From positions 1 to 64,000 of the forward strand of contig MU119249.1 in assembly GCA_014904845.1 (NCBI GenBank): 64,000 nucleotides of DNA. Reading direction: 5' to 3'. Made by a program: the position numbers and the translations under genes. Positions 34,318 through 45,230 of this stretch are shown piece after piece (within the stretch, counting starts at the first letter, position 1; each line of letters starts with the position of its first letter). Under the pieces are notes generated by a model. It searched no databases. It was not told the DNA's origin and saw nothing but the letters and a program-made list of their open reading frames with translations. The DNA comes from Acephala macrosclerotiorum. Lineage: Eukaryota; Ascomycota; Leotiomycetes; Helotiales; Mollisiaceae.

Positions 34318-37300
34318 CTAATCCTCGGGCTCAGCCTTGATCCTAACTTCTTCCTCAACGCCTTCTTCATCCAAATGCCCCACCACCCTATCAACCCTAA
34401 CGCCGTCCTCCGTCGTGGCACCAACAATATCGACCATCCTTCCCCTAGGCAGGACTTGTGTTGCAAGCACTACAGTCTCAATGCCAGCTGGACTAAACTC
34501 TTCAGGTCCCATTGGCAAAGCATCAATATCAATCTCTATGTTCAGCAAACTCTTCAGAATGACCTCGCTCCCAGCCTTGCTCATGACCTCATTAGCATGC
34601 TTGCATTGCTCGCTCGTGACACATTCAATGCAGCCCTCGTGACAATGACAAGCCTCGACTCTTCGCAATGCTTGCTTCAATAGCAGATCGATGAACTCGA
34701 ATGCTTTGACGCTGATACCAGACCCGCCAGCACCCCCTTTCGCGTCGTAGAATGTGAGTCGTGCTGGGCGTTTGCGGGATGATTCCTTCTGAGCGAACTC
34801 TTTCTGAGGAGCTTTGCATTCTGTACGAACATCTCCCGGCATGCTGACGACAAAATTCGGCATGAGGCTTAGCACGGCATGTTCTGCGGCGTGTATAGCA
34901 CCTGCGACATTCAATCGTCTCTCGACTAGAATCTCGAGAGCTTGTTTGGGGACATCAAGCCACATTCCCTTGCTAAAAAGAATGATGGGAGGATTGTCAA
35001 CCTCTATTGCATCGAGAATCCGTCGTCGCTTGTCGACCTTGAAGAAGCCGAATACCGTTTGCTGAATCTTGATCTGGCCGTAGAATGCCCGGGAAAGAGA
35101 TTTCGGAATACGACGTATGGCTTCTGTCTCAACAGGATCGATGTCTGTGAAGTCCCGCTGCTGAGTTGTCCACTCTACCTTCACCAGTTCGACTTTGGCT
35201 ATCTTGTGTTCCGGGTTGAACTCCTTCACGAGGTATGTGTTGCCCTGGTGGAGGAAGATGCCGCCATCGTACAGTGTGAAGAATGCTCGAGATGCTTCTA
35301 GCTCCTCCAACACGATGTTCTTGCCATGAGTAATGTCCACAATAGCGAAATGCTCCTCCTCGGTGTCTCGGATACATACGTACTTCGACGGCACAGGTCG
35401 GAACCGATCGTGGCAGTGATAGAAGCCCAGATTGTCTTTGATCATTCTTTCCTCAGCTAGCTCAAATGTATTCTTGCCAAAGTATTGTGTATCCTCGTCC
35501 GGCCGTAGAGGCATCTCATACGCAGCACATTGAAGATGACCTTCCAAGACCAGCAAGTTCTGCAAATCAACCTGCAACTCGCAATTCGGCTTCGTGAAGA
35601 TTTCATCTGGATTCTGCATGTAGTGCTGATCTGTAGGGAAGCAATCTCCTACAAGCACCGACAAAGAATCTTTATTTCTTCGACCAGCTCGACCACTTTG
35701 CTGTCGCAGATTCGCAATGCTGTAAGGAAAGCCGACGGTAATCACTGCATCCAAAGATCCAATATCGACTCCGAGTTCGAGCGCTGTGGTCGCAATAATG
35801 CCCATCAACTTTCCATCAAACATTTCGCTCTCAATGCGGCGTCTGTCTTGAGGCGTATAACCTCCTCTATAGCCCTGCACTCGAGCCATGCATTCAGGAC
35901 GTTCCAAGTTGGTTAATTCCGTCTTGACAGCTCCAACAAGAGCCTCACAGCCCTTCCGAATCCTGCAGAATGCAATAACTCGCACTCCTCTCAGAATCAG
36001 TTGACAAAACAATCTCGCAGCTTCGGCCATTGTATCTCCCCGCCCACTACCGGAGTCCCCAGGATCTTTGTATGGCGTGTTCCAGCACAGGAACTCCTTC
36101 CTCCCAGAAGGAGATCCATCAAAGTCCGTCATCTTGACATTTTCAATGCCGAAGATAGTCTTGAAGTGCTCCATAGGATTGGCCACTGTAGCAGAGCAAG
36201 AAATGAACTTGATATGACGGTTTCCCACCGCTGCACATATCCTCCTCAAGCGTCGCATGATGAGCGCCACATGAGAGCCGAACAGGCCGTTGTAAACGTG
36301 GATTTCGTCGACGACCACGTACTTCAAATTCTTGAGGAATGTTCGCCACTTCTCTTCTTGAGGCAAGATGGTGATATGAAGCATATCTGGATTCGTGAAG
36401 ATGATCCTGCCTTCCTCACGAATGAGATTTCGGTCCGCGAAACTAGTATCTCCATCGAAGGTCTCAACAATTGTTTCTTCCAAGCCAGTCATAAATCTCA
36501 TCATCTCTTTCAGGCTTCTCCTCTGATCTTGGGCTAGAGCTTTGGTCGGAAAGATATACATAGCTCTTGTATTGTGATCTCTCTCGAGTTCATGGAGGAC
36601 TGGAATCTGGTAGATCAGTGACTTTCCTGAACTGGTGGATGTTGAGACAATGACATGATTTCCAGCATGCAAATTGTTGATAGCTTCAGCTTGATGAGCG
36701 TACAATTTGATGATGTTCTTTGTGTTGTAAAGAGCATTGACAAGGTCTTGGCTGAGCTGGAAGTTCAAGTCACCATATATCGCTTCTTGAGGATCGAAAA
36801 CTCGGTGGCCGTCAGGGACAATCTGTCCAGTATACCACTCGCTATCTTGCAGCTCCTTGATAATCTGCGAGATTGACTGCCTCTCTATTGGAATGGTCGC
36901 TGGTAGGGCACTGAAATCTGGCTTGGGGGTCGTACTTCGAGAGATACTTGGCTGTGGGATGAAAGCTTCGGCCTCGGCATTCAAAGTCTCCTCAGGATCC
37001 AGCTTATCAGCTTGACATCGATTCAAAAAGGCATTAATAGCACTCTTAAACTTGCTATTCCTCTTCTCGATCAAACCCATCATCTGCTTCTGGCTGAAAA
37101 CTGGCATCTTCAGATCCTCGTTCCTCAATTTCGTCGTAGCCTTGACTGGTTCACCAGTCTTCTTATGCGCAACCTGGCGCTTCAGATCTCCATCAATGAA
37201 CTCGAATAGCAAAACTTCCTTTCCCTGTTCGATTCCAGCTGTACCAAGGCCCTCACCACTAGTTATTCCTCCCACCGAAGCATCGGGTGGAGGTCCAGCA

Positions 37301-37845
37301 GCATGCCAGCTCTTCGCTCTGCCACCTTTGAATGTATCGTCTCTTTCCGAACCCCGTACATCAACCTGCAGCATTGCTTCATCCACATAGCTGAAGTTCA
37401 TGCCACCAGGCCTCAACGCCACGATCCGCGTGACCTCCTCGACCTCTAATATACGCTTTGTATGTCCTTCCACCGCAGTTTTAATCGTGCCAAAGGTCGT
37501 AGCAAGGTGTTTTCGCGTACAGCAGAACGTGAAGACGAGATTCAGTGCTCGGTGTGTCTTCTCGAGAGATTGGAAGGAGGCTGGCCAAGGAATCGCACTT
37601 GTGGCAGGGGTGGAGAATGAGGAGGCATTGCGAGTAAGTGCTGAAGGCTGTTTTGGTTTGGAAGTTCGTCTTGGCTTCGTACCACCATCTTCAGTCTTCG
37701 TTGGGACTGTGGTGGTGCTGGATGAGGCTTCAGAGCCAACTTCAGATTCTAGTGCGGGGGAGTGGCGATCAGCATCCTCGACTGTTTTTCGTTTCCGCTT
37801 GCGTATTATCTGGTTAGATACCGTTGCCGCCTGTAATTTTGCCAT
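34318..37845 (-). CDS. HRQ1: Hrq1-type RecQ4-like DEAD/H helicase
   Basis: A 1175-residue protein in a single exon. The helicase core has all main motifs: Walker A TSSGKS (404-409), DEIH box (513-516), SAT (551-553) and motif VI QQSGRAGRR (715-723). The C-terminal MrfA/Hrq1 Zn-binding domain (DUF1998) shows His987 and the Cys cluster ACHCHEGCIEC...SEQC (1066-1081). The N-terminus is basic (RKRKRK, 15-20), a likely nuclear localisation signal. Yeast Hrq1 is a 3'-5' helicase acting in interstrand crosslink repair and at telomeres. Length and order match the fungal family, and no key residue is missing. The ATG at 37845 precedes the basic signal. The RanBD gene follows upstream on the same strand, with no sign of shared regulation. 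Confidence 0.93.
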   Translation of the reverse strand: MAKLQAATVSNQIIRKRKRKTVEDADRHSPALESEVGSEASSSTTTVPTKTEDGGTKPRRTSKPKQPSALTRNASSFSTPATSAIPWPASFQSLEKTHRALNLVFTFCCTRKHLATTFGTIKTAVEGHTKRILEVEEVTRIVALRPGGMNFSYVDEAMLQVDVRGSERDDTFKGGRAKSWHAAGPPPDASVGGITSGEGLGTAGIEQGKEVLLFEFIDGDLKRQVAHKKTGEPVKATTKLRNEDLKMPVFSQKQMMGLIEKRNSKFKSAINAFLNRCQADKLDPEETLNAEAEAFIPQPSISRSTTPKPDFSALPATIPIERQSISQIIKELQDSEWYTGQIVPDGHRVFDPQEAIYGDLNFQLSQDLVNALYNTKNIIKLYAHQAEAINNLHAGNHVIVSTSTSSGKSLIYQIPVLHELERDHNTRAMYIFPTKALAQDQRRSLKEMMRFMTGLEETIVETFDGDTSFADRNLIREEGRIIFTNPDMLHITILPQEEKWRTFLKNLKYVVVDEIHVYNGLFGSHVALIMRRLRRICAAVGNRHIKFISCSATVANPMEHFKTIFGIENVKMTDFDGSPSGRKEFLCWNTPYKDPGDSGSGRGDTMAEAARLFCQLILRGVRVIAFCRIRKGCEALVGAVKTELTNLERPECMARVQGYRGGYTPQDRRRIESEMFDGKLMGIIATTALELGVDIGSLDAVITVGFPYSIANLRQQSGRAGRRNKDSLSVLVGDCFPTDQHYMQNPDEIFTKPNCELQVDLQNLLVLEGHLQCAAYEMPLRPDEDTQYFGKNTFELAEERMIKDNLGFYHCHDRFRPVPSKYVCIRDTEEEHFAIVDITHGKNIVLEELEASRAFFTLYDGGIFLHQGNTYLVKEFNPEHKIAKVELVKVEWTTQQRDFTDIDPVETEAIRRIPKSLSRAFYGQIKIQQTVFGFFKVDKRRRILDAIEVDNPPIILFSKGMWLDVPKQALEILVERRLNVAGAIHAAEHAVLSLMPNFVVSMPGDVRTECKAPQKEFAQKESSRKRPARLTFYDAKGGAGGSGISVKAFEFIDLLLKQALRRVEACHCHEGCIECVTSEQCKHANEVMSKAGSEVILKSLLNIEIDIDALPMGPEEFSPAGIETVVLATQVLPRGRMVDIVGATTEDGVRVDRVVGHLDEEGVEEEVRIKAEPED

Positions 37846-38307
37846 GGCAGGCGGTCTAGTTGTATGTTCGGCATGAGAATTGAAGAGCTTCTAATCACCG
37901 TCGTTGACGACATTCAATCGCTGCAAGTCGCGTTACGCGCTATCACGTGCACCTGAAAGTCAATCAAGCATTAGTATCTCGTCGTTTTATTCATGCTTCA
38001 ATATTGCTGCTATGTCAAAGCATTTTATAGGCACCAAAGGGTGCTGTATTGCACACCAAGACTTCCGCAACTTGTGTGCATCGATTTCCCCACGCTATGC
38101 CCATTGAGTGATTGCTGGTATTTCCAAACTCCGTGTAGACAATCCGATAACAGTTAAACGAGTCCTCTCCCCGCGCAGAAAGACAATACATGTCAATGTA
38201 GCTCTAAGACAAAGGAAAGGGTCTTGGTTTTTTGTTGTTCCAATTCCGAGGCATGCCATGCCACTCATAATACTACTATATCCGTCTCCGTGTCTAAATT
38301 GGACTTC
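37846..38307. other. Intergenic: Hrq1 promoter and RanBD gene 3' end
   Basis: No gene and no clear regulatory motif recognised. Confidence 0.5.
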
Positions 38308-40091
38308 TCATGCTAGCTCTCGTTGAATCGATGCTATTTCGGCTCTGAAAAGTCGGGCAGACGCCTCTGACATCTAAGTAATATTAGCAAAAGTTTCAAA
38401 ATATCGGGGTGAAACCATACCTTGAGAAGAATATTGACTGGTTTTGGTTCCTTCTCGCCCTCAAATGCTGTGAATATGATTTGAGCAGACGAAGAGGCAG
38501 GCTTGTCCTTGAATGCCATTGCCCGAATGATGATGGTGTTCAGAATCACTCTGTGAGTGTTCTCTTGTCGCAAAATCAGTCGCGGGGCTTTGGGGCCATC
38601 TGCATCTGCAGCTTCATCTTCAAGCCCGCTGATATCGAATGAGCCGGGTATGGGGTTGTCGTTCTCATCGAAGCTTGCACAAATCTTTGGTACGTTCAAT
38701 TTCAGCGTACCGACTCCACGCTCTTTCCAGCCCGTCTCCTTATCCATAGCAAAGACCTTGGCACGCAGTTGTAATAAAGTAGCTTCGCCAGCCTCTCCAT
38801 CATCAATATGAACTAAGATGAGATTAGCCACGTCGCAGGGCATGGAAAGAGGACATTTACCTTTGGTCAACTTGACTTTCTTCTTGTCATCTGTCTCTAC
38901 CTTGCCGCTCTCCTCTTCCTCGGCGGAACCGCCCTCACTGTCATCCTCGTCATCGCTTTCAGCCTCTTCATCGCTTTCTGGAGCACCGAACGCTTTGGCA
39001 GGCTTTGCCCCTATAATTTCTTTATCCTTTCCAGGTGCAGCAAAACTAGAAAGCTTCGGACCAGCACCACCAGCAAATCCATTCCCTAACTTGGAACCAA
39101 ATACACTCCCACTTGCAAGGCCACCGAAGCCTGATGTGGCACCACTTCCAAAGCCAAAGCCTGTGACAGGTTTTGCTCCAATCGCTCCAAACCCACGCGT
39201 GGTTGTTGATGCCTCTGCCGGTTTAATAGCCAAAGCACCAAATCCAGATGGAACAGACTGAGTATTTCCACCAAATACACTTGGCTTTGTGGCACCAAGG
39301 CTGCCAAACGGGGAACTACTTGAATTTGCGAGGGAAGCGAAGCCAGAACTCGCGAAAGAAAAAGCGGAGGTTTGTGGTTTACCAGAGGATTCGGATGTCA
39401 ATTCTTTCTCTGGAGGATCGTCCTCGGACTTCCTAAGTTCAGCCTTTGCAGAATCTGCTGGAGCGGTTGCTGTCTGCGAGATAGATTTAGCGACTGCAAG
39501 ACTTTGAGGTTGAACAAAAAGGGAGCATACCTTCGCTTCTGCAGATGTGTCTACTGAATCTGGAGTATCTCTTGATGTGTCTCGAGGACGCTTCTTTTCT
39601 GGTTCTAGTCGCGTCGTCCTACTCCCGTTCACAACACTGCCATCTGCTGAAGATCCAGGCTCATCAACGGCATCATCCTCCAAGTCTTTCCCCTCATCGT
39701 CCAGGTCTCGTCCTCTTTTCTTCTTCGGAGAAGCTAAACGCTCCTTCATCTCTTCATCTTGCGCGTCGGTTGGATTTGTCTCAGGTGTGGTATCTCTAGC
39801 AGAATCTCCCATATCCTTATCTTCGCCAGCAATATCGGTCTGTACGTTAGAGGGTTGGACTCGAGAGACGGTCGCGATCTTATCTGAGATGGTCGTATGT
39901 TTCAACTCTTCGCTCGCAGCTACAGTAGCAGGATCCTCGTTTTGCGCGTGCTCAGGTCGCTCATCTTCAGCCAGTGTCCGCGCTGGCAAGTCGTGATTCG
40001 TGGATTCCGTGACATCGTCTTCGTGATTCATCTTGTCTTCGTGATTCGAGCGCTCCTCGGAGATCGCATCTGCAACAGCAGTTGAGGCCAT
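38308..40091 (-). CDS. FG-repeat Ran-binding domain protein (RanBP3/Yrb2 or Nup2-like)
   Basis: Four exons (40091-39531, 39473-38861, 38812-38421, 38373-38308) give 543 residues. Two introns (57 and 48 nt) are in frame and could be mistaken for coding; they carry GTATGC/GTAAAT donors and CTAA branches. The third intron moves the C-terminus to ...MSEASARLFRAEIASIQRELA. The N-terminus is acidic with a KKKRGR basic cluster. FG motifs (GFGAL, GFGFGSG, SVFGS) span roughly 225-340. A Ran-binding domain with KVFAMDKETGWKERGVGTLKL fills the C-terminus from about 393. Yrb2/RanBP3 proteins assist Crm1 export and Nup2/Nup50 proteins assist import; the size and C-terminal RanBD fit both, so I leave the choice open. 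Divergent from the F-box-like gene. Confidence 0.87.
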
Positions 40092-40690
40092 AATGGTGTT
40101 ATTCTCTTGATCTGCAAGTAATTGTGTTGTCTCTTCTTTTTGTGCCCCTCCTTGAAGGAAGCGTGATGATGGGGCAGTTTCTCGGCTCGAGGCTGCGTGC
40201 GCTAGCAGACGCGCTGTATTTTAAAGTGCAGGTGGTTCACGTTTCCTGATATTCGCCAGATTCAACAACTTGTATCTATTAATTTTTGATATCGTGGAAT
40301 TCAACAAAATTCGGGACTTTTCATTTGCAAAGGCGGGCATTTCTTTCTCCCTCCATCAATTGTGATTATTGCGCAAGACAATAATCCCTGCCTTATCGGC
40401 TTTCAGCCTTGTGACAGGCAGCGAGGGACGCCACGAGCTGGCTATCGATCTCATCTTTGCCATCTCTTGCCTGGCAATTGACCTACTCACTAAGCCGGGA
40501 AGAGCTACGAGATCATATTGATTTCGCAGGCAGTTATCCTCCTACTAGATCGTCTCAATCTGCAAATCACAAGCCTTCCGCAACTGACTAGACTGATCAG
40601 CTTTTGACAAACGGAGGAAGCATTGTCTGTATTCAAGGTAAGTAGTCTTCACAGCTTCATGTTATTGGCCATGAGCCTGACAGAAAGTAG
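40092..40690. promoter_or_regulatory. Divergent promoter region with 5' UTR intron
   Basis: Shared upstream region of the RanBD (minus) and F-box-like (plus) genes. A likely 5' UTR intron of the latter runs from GTAAGT at 40638 to AAAGTAG at 40690, directly before its ATG. Confidence 0.5.
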
Positions 40691-41501
40691 ATGGCCAAAT
40701 CCAAAGCCAAGGCAGTGGCCAGTCCGATGAAAAACGAGGACTCATCCTTCATCAAGCTTCCGAACGAGATCCGCAATATGATCTACGAGCTCCTTGACCT
40801 CAAGTTGGGCAAGCCTATCAAAGTGTCACCGCCGAAGAAGACCCTCACCAATGAGCGCTCCAGAAAGCGTCGCAAATACCACAGGACTGGCATTCTCCGA
40901 GTTAACAAGCAAATCAATAGCGAGGCTAGCCCTATCTTCTTTCATCTAAACAAGTTCCTTATTGGAAACTCACCAGATATTTCGAAGGAGGAACCGAATC
41001 TGGAAGGCCTCAAGCAATTTATTGCCCGAGTTCCTGCCCGAAACATCGCCGCAATCGTCAACGTTGAGTTGACATGCCATTTCGATCCACACAGAGTGTG
41101 AGTAGCTGCCCTTCTCATCCCAAAAGCTATACTCATAGAGTCTTAGGTACAATTCGAATTCGGAATGGCTTGCCATGACAAACATGCTTCTCAAGCACTT
41201 CACTGGCGTCAGAGTCTTGCGTCTCGAAGTTACTAATTGGCTTACCACCTGGCATAACGTGGCCGGTCAATCTTGGTGGCCCATTAACACTCACTTTGAT
41301 CACGAACAGAGATCTGCCGATAATAGAAAGACGATTACGAAAATGTTGAGGATTTGGTTGAATTCGAGTGCTCAGCACCAAGTTCTCTTGACTGATACGG
41401 AAATTAGCAAGTTGAGGAAATTACTGGATCCTTTGGTGGAGGAGCAACATAAGATCAAGACCTTGTTGCGCGAGTACGACGAGAAGATGAAGAAGAAGTA
41501 G
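40691..41501 (+). CDS. F-box-like/2EXR-type protein, 253 residues
   Basis: Two exons, 40691-41097 and 41147-41501, with a 49-nt intron splitting a Val codon. The N-terminus is basic. FIKLPNEIRNMIYELLDL is the F-box-like start seen in large fungal families. Next comes a Lys/Arg-rich loop, then GILRVNKQINSEASPIFFHLNKFLI, typical of fungal proteins where a short F-box-like helix pair precedes one conserved strand-helix unit. The C-terminus is a charged helix likely to form a coiled coil (VEEQHKIKTLLREYDEKMKKK). The substrate is unknown. This fungal class is numerous and mostly uncharacterised. Confidence 0.75.
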
Positions 41502-41893
41502 ATAGGAATCTGAGAAGAAGGCTTCAGTGCTGCGAGCAGAGAGATCCGGGTACAACAAGAGTTGCGGCAGCATAGTCACGACACTGGGGTGGCTAGATGA
41601 CTGAAAGAGTACTATGTGTTGGAGCATGTAGGTAGTATATGACAACAAGAGAACCTTTCCATGAGATAACTCTGTTGTGATGAGTGACGATACAAGCCCC
41701 CTTTCAAAATAAGGTTTCCATGAGCCCCACCACCGAGATTCCAGGGGTTCACATATTGTGGCTGTGCTGCAGCCCCAAAAACAGGGATCTCCTTGATGAC
41801 GTCTGGGTCACTTTCCAAACACATCAACAACCTCACAGCACGACAAAATGCTCCCATTTCCAAATCCCATCCTTTCCCTACCACAATAGCACC
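41502..41893. other. Intergenic before the PTEN-like gene
   Basis: The open frame of the next gene extends upstream to an ATG at 41717, but that part is unlike the family. No other feature is seen. Confidence 0.5.
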
Positions 41894-43666
41894 ATGGCCT
41901 CTCTCCTCCGCCAAATCGTCGCAGGCCCACGCTCACGGCACCCCGAAGCCGGGCTCGACCTTTGCTACGTAACGGATCAAATAATCGTAACGTCCGGCCC
42001 TTCAAGTACATATCCCCAACGTGCATATCGAAATCCCCTCGATCAGCTGGTCAAATTCCTGGATTATAAGCATGGAGATGGATGGGCGATATGGGAATTT
42101 AGAGCAGAGGGGACTGGGTATCCGGATGAGGAGGTTTATGGCAGGATACGACATTATCCTTGGCCGGATCATCATCCACCGCCATTTAAGCTTGTGCCTA
42201 TGATTATGGCGGGGATGAGGAATTGGTTGAAGGGTGGTGAAGAAAAGAAGGGGCTAGGTGATGTTGTGCAGGTGCTTCGTGGGCAAGAAGACAAGGTGAA
42301 AGGTGATTGGGGTGGGAAGGCCGGTGCGAAGAATAGCAGAGTGGTCGTTGTTCACTGCAAAGCCGGAAAAGGGAGAAGTGGGACTATGGCTTGCAGCTAT
42401 TTGATCAGCGAATGTGGGTGGAAGCCAGAGGAGGCTTTGGCACGATTCACAGAGAGGAGAATGCGACCTGGTTTCGGACAAGGAGTCTCTATACCCAGTC
42501 AGCTACGATGGGTTGGATACGTCGACCGATGGACCAAGAGCGGCAAAGTTTACGTCGAGCGCCAAATTGAGATCGTGGAAGTACACGTGTGGGGACTAAG
42601 AGATGGTGTCAAAGTTCAAGTCGAGGGTTTCGTCGATGAAGGCAAGACTATCAAGCTCTTCCATGTCTTCACCAAGAAAGAACGGGTGGTGGTTGAAGGC
42701 AATGCTCCAGGAAGCAACGGGTTCAAAGACATGATCTCCGACATGGCTGGATTTCAAAATCGGGCCAATACCAAACCTACCAAACCTGGATTATCACAAG
42801 TAGACGGCTCAACCGGATCAAAGCCAGTAGCAGCATCAAGCAGCTCAAGCTCCCTGGAGGGAACTGGTACGGAGACAGGTGGCAGCGCGGTAGTCTTCAA
42901 GCCTTCCACTCGAGTTGTACTCCCCACAAACGATATCAATATCGATTTTGAGCGCCGGAACAAAGCTTCCATGGGTTGGGCAATGGTCACAGCCGTTGCA
43001 CATGTCTGGTTCAATGCCTATTTCGAAGGCAACGGACCCGAGCAGAATGGTAAGGCTGATGAGAATGGGGTCTTCGAGATCGAGTGGGACAAGATGGACG
43101 GTATTAGAGGCTCAAGCAAGAAGGGAACTCGAGCATTTGATCGCTTAGCTGTCGTCTGGAAAGCGTACGATCCTGAACCAGGACGCGGGAGAAAGGAATA
43201 CGTGATTCTCGAACCAGGTGTTGACTCGCCTGTGCCGGAGATGTCACCAGCAGACTGGAAGGGAGGGCATCAGACTTCCCCGGGTCTTGGAAAGGATCTC
43301 GGTTTAAGGACAGAAAGTCCTAGGAGCGCAGAGGTCAGCAAGGCGAGTAGCATGAAATCCAGCCACTCCAAGGATCGAGACAACGACTCCGAGGAAGGAG
43401 TGAGGCCCAGTGGACCTGACGGAGACGAAGATATCAACGTAGATGTGGCCGATCTCCCCCAACCCCATGGAAATGGTTCGGAGCCAACGCAAGCGGACAT
43501 AAATGTGGGACTTGATACAGCATCCTCTACCACGACGAACACAGGTGGACCTTCTCAAATTCCAACATCCGATTTACCGGGCGGCGTCCCAGAGGACCAG
43601 CTCAAGGATGCAAAAACGCATCGTCTGGGACATTTACAGTCGACGAAGAAGACTTTAGATTCCTGA
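41894..43666 (+). CDS. PTEN-type phosphoinositide 3-phosphatase
   Basis: A 590-residue protein in a single exon. The N-terminus matches PTEN in order: DLCYVTDQIIVTSGPSS, then YRNPLDQLVKFLD, then YPWPDHHPPP with the general-acid Asp92. The P-loop is HCKAGKGRSG (154-163; nucleophile Cys155, Arg161). The two Lys of CKAGKGR are those that give PTEN its phosphoinositide preference. A 35-residue Gly/Lys-rich insertion sits between the acid loop and the P-loop. A C2-like beta region follows (about 200-370), with a disordered Ser/Pro/Asp-rich tail (450-590). The enzyme should dephosphorylate PtdIns(3,4,5)P3 or PtdIns(3,4)P2 at membranes. I chose ATG 41894 (MASLLRQIVAGPRSRHPEAG) because homology begins there. 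Confidence 0.9.
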   Translation: MASLLRQIVAGPRSRHPEAGLDLCYVTDQIIVTSGPSSTYPQRAYRNPLDQLVKFLDYKHGDGWAIWEFRAEGTGYPDEEVYGRIRHYPWPDHHPPPFKLVPMIMAGMRNWLKGGEEKKGLGDVVQVLRGQEDKVKGDWGGKAGAKNSRVVVVHCKAGKGRSGTMACSYLISECGWKPEEALARFTERRMRPGFGQGVSIPSQLRWVGYVDRWTKSGKVYVERQIEIVEVHVWGLRDGVKVQVEGFVDEGKTIKLFHVFTKKERVVVEGNAPGSNGFKDMISDMAGFQNRANTKPTKPGLSQVDGSTGSKPVAASSSSSSLEGTGTETGGSAVVFKPSTRVVLPTNDINIDFERRNKASMGWAMVTAVAHVWFNAYFEGNGPEQNGKADENGVFEIEWDKMDGIRGSSKKGTRAFDRLAVVWKAYDPEPGRGRKEYVILEPGVDSPVPEMSPADWKGGHQTSPGLGKDLGLRTESPRSAEVSKASSMKSSHSKDRDNDSEEGVRPSGPDGDEDINVDVADLPQPHGNGSEPTQADINVGLDTASSTTTNTGGPSQIPTSDLPGGVPEDQLKDAKTHRLGHLQSTKKTLDS

Positions 43667-44336
43667 TACTGTATTATTCATGGAGAACGAGTAGACAAAT
43701 CAACGGGACGACGGCCGAGAACAGAAATACACGATACCAATACATGGGTTATGGCGTTAGCCGGATGCAGGCCCACATAAGACTTGAATGTTAAAATCAA
43801 TGATTTTCGATTGCTGTTCTTAGCACGTTCACAGCTCCGTGGGATATAATACGACTTGGCTTCGTATAGTATGCCGAGAGTCCTTCTTTTCAGGGACATC
43901 TTCTATTTCTTGATTGTAAAAGTCCTCGAATACTTGGGACATTTCAAGTGAATAATCTACACGTTTTTACTCACGGAGCTGGGACCGTGCGGGATAGCAA
44001 TTGCTATTTCCATCTCCAACATTGGAGGCCCTCGGTTTGCAAGATCATTCGAGAGCTTTGTTCATCAGCTGAATGAAAGACCATGCCCTCATTTCCTCCA
44101 CAAAGCTATAAAGTCCTTGAATAAGCTGAAGTTCCTCAGCGGACGCTCCCAAGTACCTTGCTCTTTTTACATTGGTACTGGATCTTAGCTCCCGTACCCG
44201 TCTCGATCCTTTCCCAATACAACCTCGTGCCACGCACCGAAACCATTGCTTCCAGGACTATTCCACCGTACATCTAAGTACGTCTCATGAACATCCAAAA
44301 TTTCAAATATTCCTCATCCAAACTCGCCACTTACAA
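43667..44336. other. Intergenic, nothing recognised
   Basis: No ATG-started frame or splice structure with recognisable similarity. The frame of the next gene is open upstream to 44172 but has no ATG there. Confidence 0.5.
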
Positions 44337-45230
44337 ATGAAGCAACGACAAAGGATGCAACCATACAACACCTTTCCCCTCCAACCCGGCTGGAATCCCT
44401 TCAACGAAGACTGCTCCACCACCAACGCTGTGATTCACCCTGCCTCACACCCCTGCCTGCCCACACAATACTCCTCCAGCTCCTCGAGCGACCTCTTCAT
44501 CGACTTCAAACCACGCTCTCGCGCTGATATACAGAGTCGCATCAGTACCTCAAATAGGGCCTTCGTCGACGCTCCTCTACCTAATACTTCATGCACGAAC
44601 TGCTCTTACACTCTGAACTTGATCCATCGCCAGCATCTCTCTTTCCCATTTCCTGTTTCGACGCGAGGTTTCGACCCTCGCGATGATCATGACTCCGTGT
44701 CCTCGAGAGGGGAACCTCCGCTGGTAGAGATCCAGAAAGAAGAACTCATCTTCCTTCCTCCAGATACTCAGTCCAAATCGAAAATAAAATCGAAAAATCT
44801 AGCACCGCCCCGAGAAAAACCCTTCGATTTCTCAGGGAAGAAAGAGAAAGAGAAGATATACCTCGCATGCCGCCGCGGACAGCCTTGGCATCCAGCACTC
44901 AACTCCCAAGAGCATTTTGTACAAAAAAGACGCGCGTTCGGGATTCCATGTCCGGGGTGTGGGAAAGTTGAATTTGAGATTTGGTATCTGGCTTGGAAAG
45001 TTAAGGAAGTTTATAAGTTTGGGAAGGAAAGGGTGATGGTGAGAAGTGAGAGTAAGAGGGAGATGAAGATGAAAGATAGGAAGGAGACGGATAGTGGGTG
45101 TAGTAGTTGGGAGGATGCGGAGAAGAGTAAGATTGGCGAATGGTTTAAGGGTGTGCTTTCTTGTTGTGAGAAGGTGTGGATGGCGGGGATATTGGGATGG
45201 AAGGGGGCTGAAAAGAGTGGTGGGATTTGA
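44337..45230 (+). CDS. Hypothetical protein with paired Cys motifs, 297 residues
   Basis: A single exon starting at the first in-frame ATG. The first 150 residues are low-complexity and Pro/Ser-rich. Cys pairs are CTNC (middle) and IPCPGCGKVEFEIW, reminiscent of half a zinc ribbon, plus SCCEKVW near the end. A Lys/Glu-rich segment lies between, and a weakly hydrophobic stretch at the C-terminus. I do not recognise the family. Coding is supported by 298 uninterrupted codons and Cys spacing that looks structured, but there is no conserved domain or splice evidence. A frame on the opposite strand (44832-45455) is open too, so orientation is not certain. Confidence 0.5.
   Translation: MKQRQRMQPYNTFPLQPGWNPFNEDCSTTNAVIHPASHPCLPTQYSSSSSSDLFIDFKPRSRADIQSRISTSNRAFVDAPLPNTSCTNCSYTLNLIHRQHLSFPFPVSTRGFDPRDDHDSVSSRGEPPLVEIQKEELIFLPPDTQSKSKIKSKNLAPPREKPFDFSGKKEKEKIYLACRRGQPWHPALNSQEHFVQKRRAFGIPCPGCGKVEFEIWYLAWKVKEVYKFGKERVMVRSESKREMKMKDRKETDSGCSSWEDAEKSKIGEWFKGVLSCCEKVWMAGILGWKGAEKSGGI

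Noticed and set aside
38813..38860. Coding sequence inside the RanBD protein gene
   Set aside because: The 48-nt stretch is open but interrupts the Ran-binding domain and has intron borders and a branch motif. The 57-nt stretch 39474-39530 is the same case.
41684..41893. N-terminal extension of the PTEN-like protein
   Set aside because: The frame is open but unlike the family. Homology starts at the ATG at 41894.
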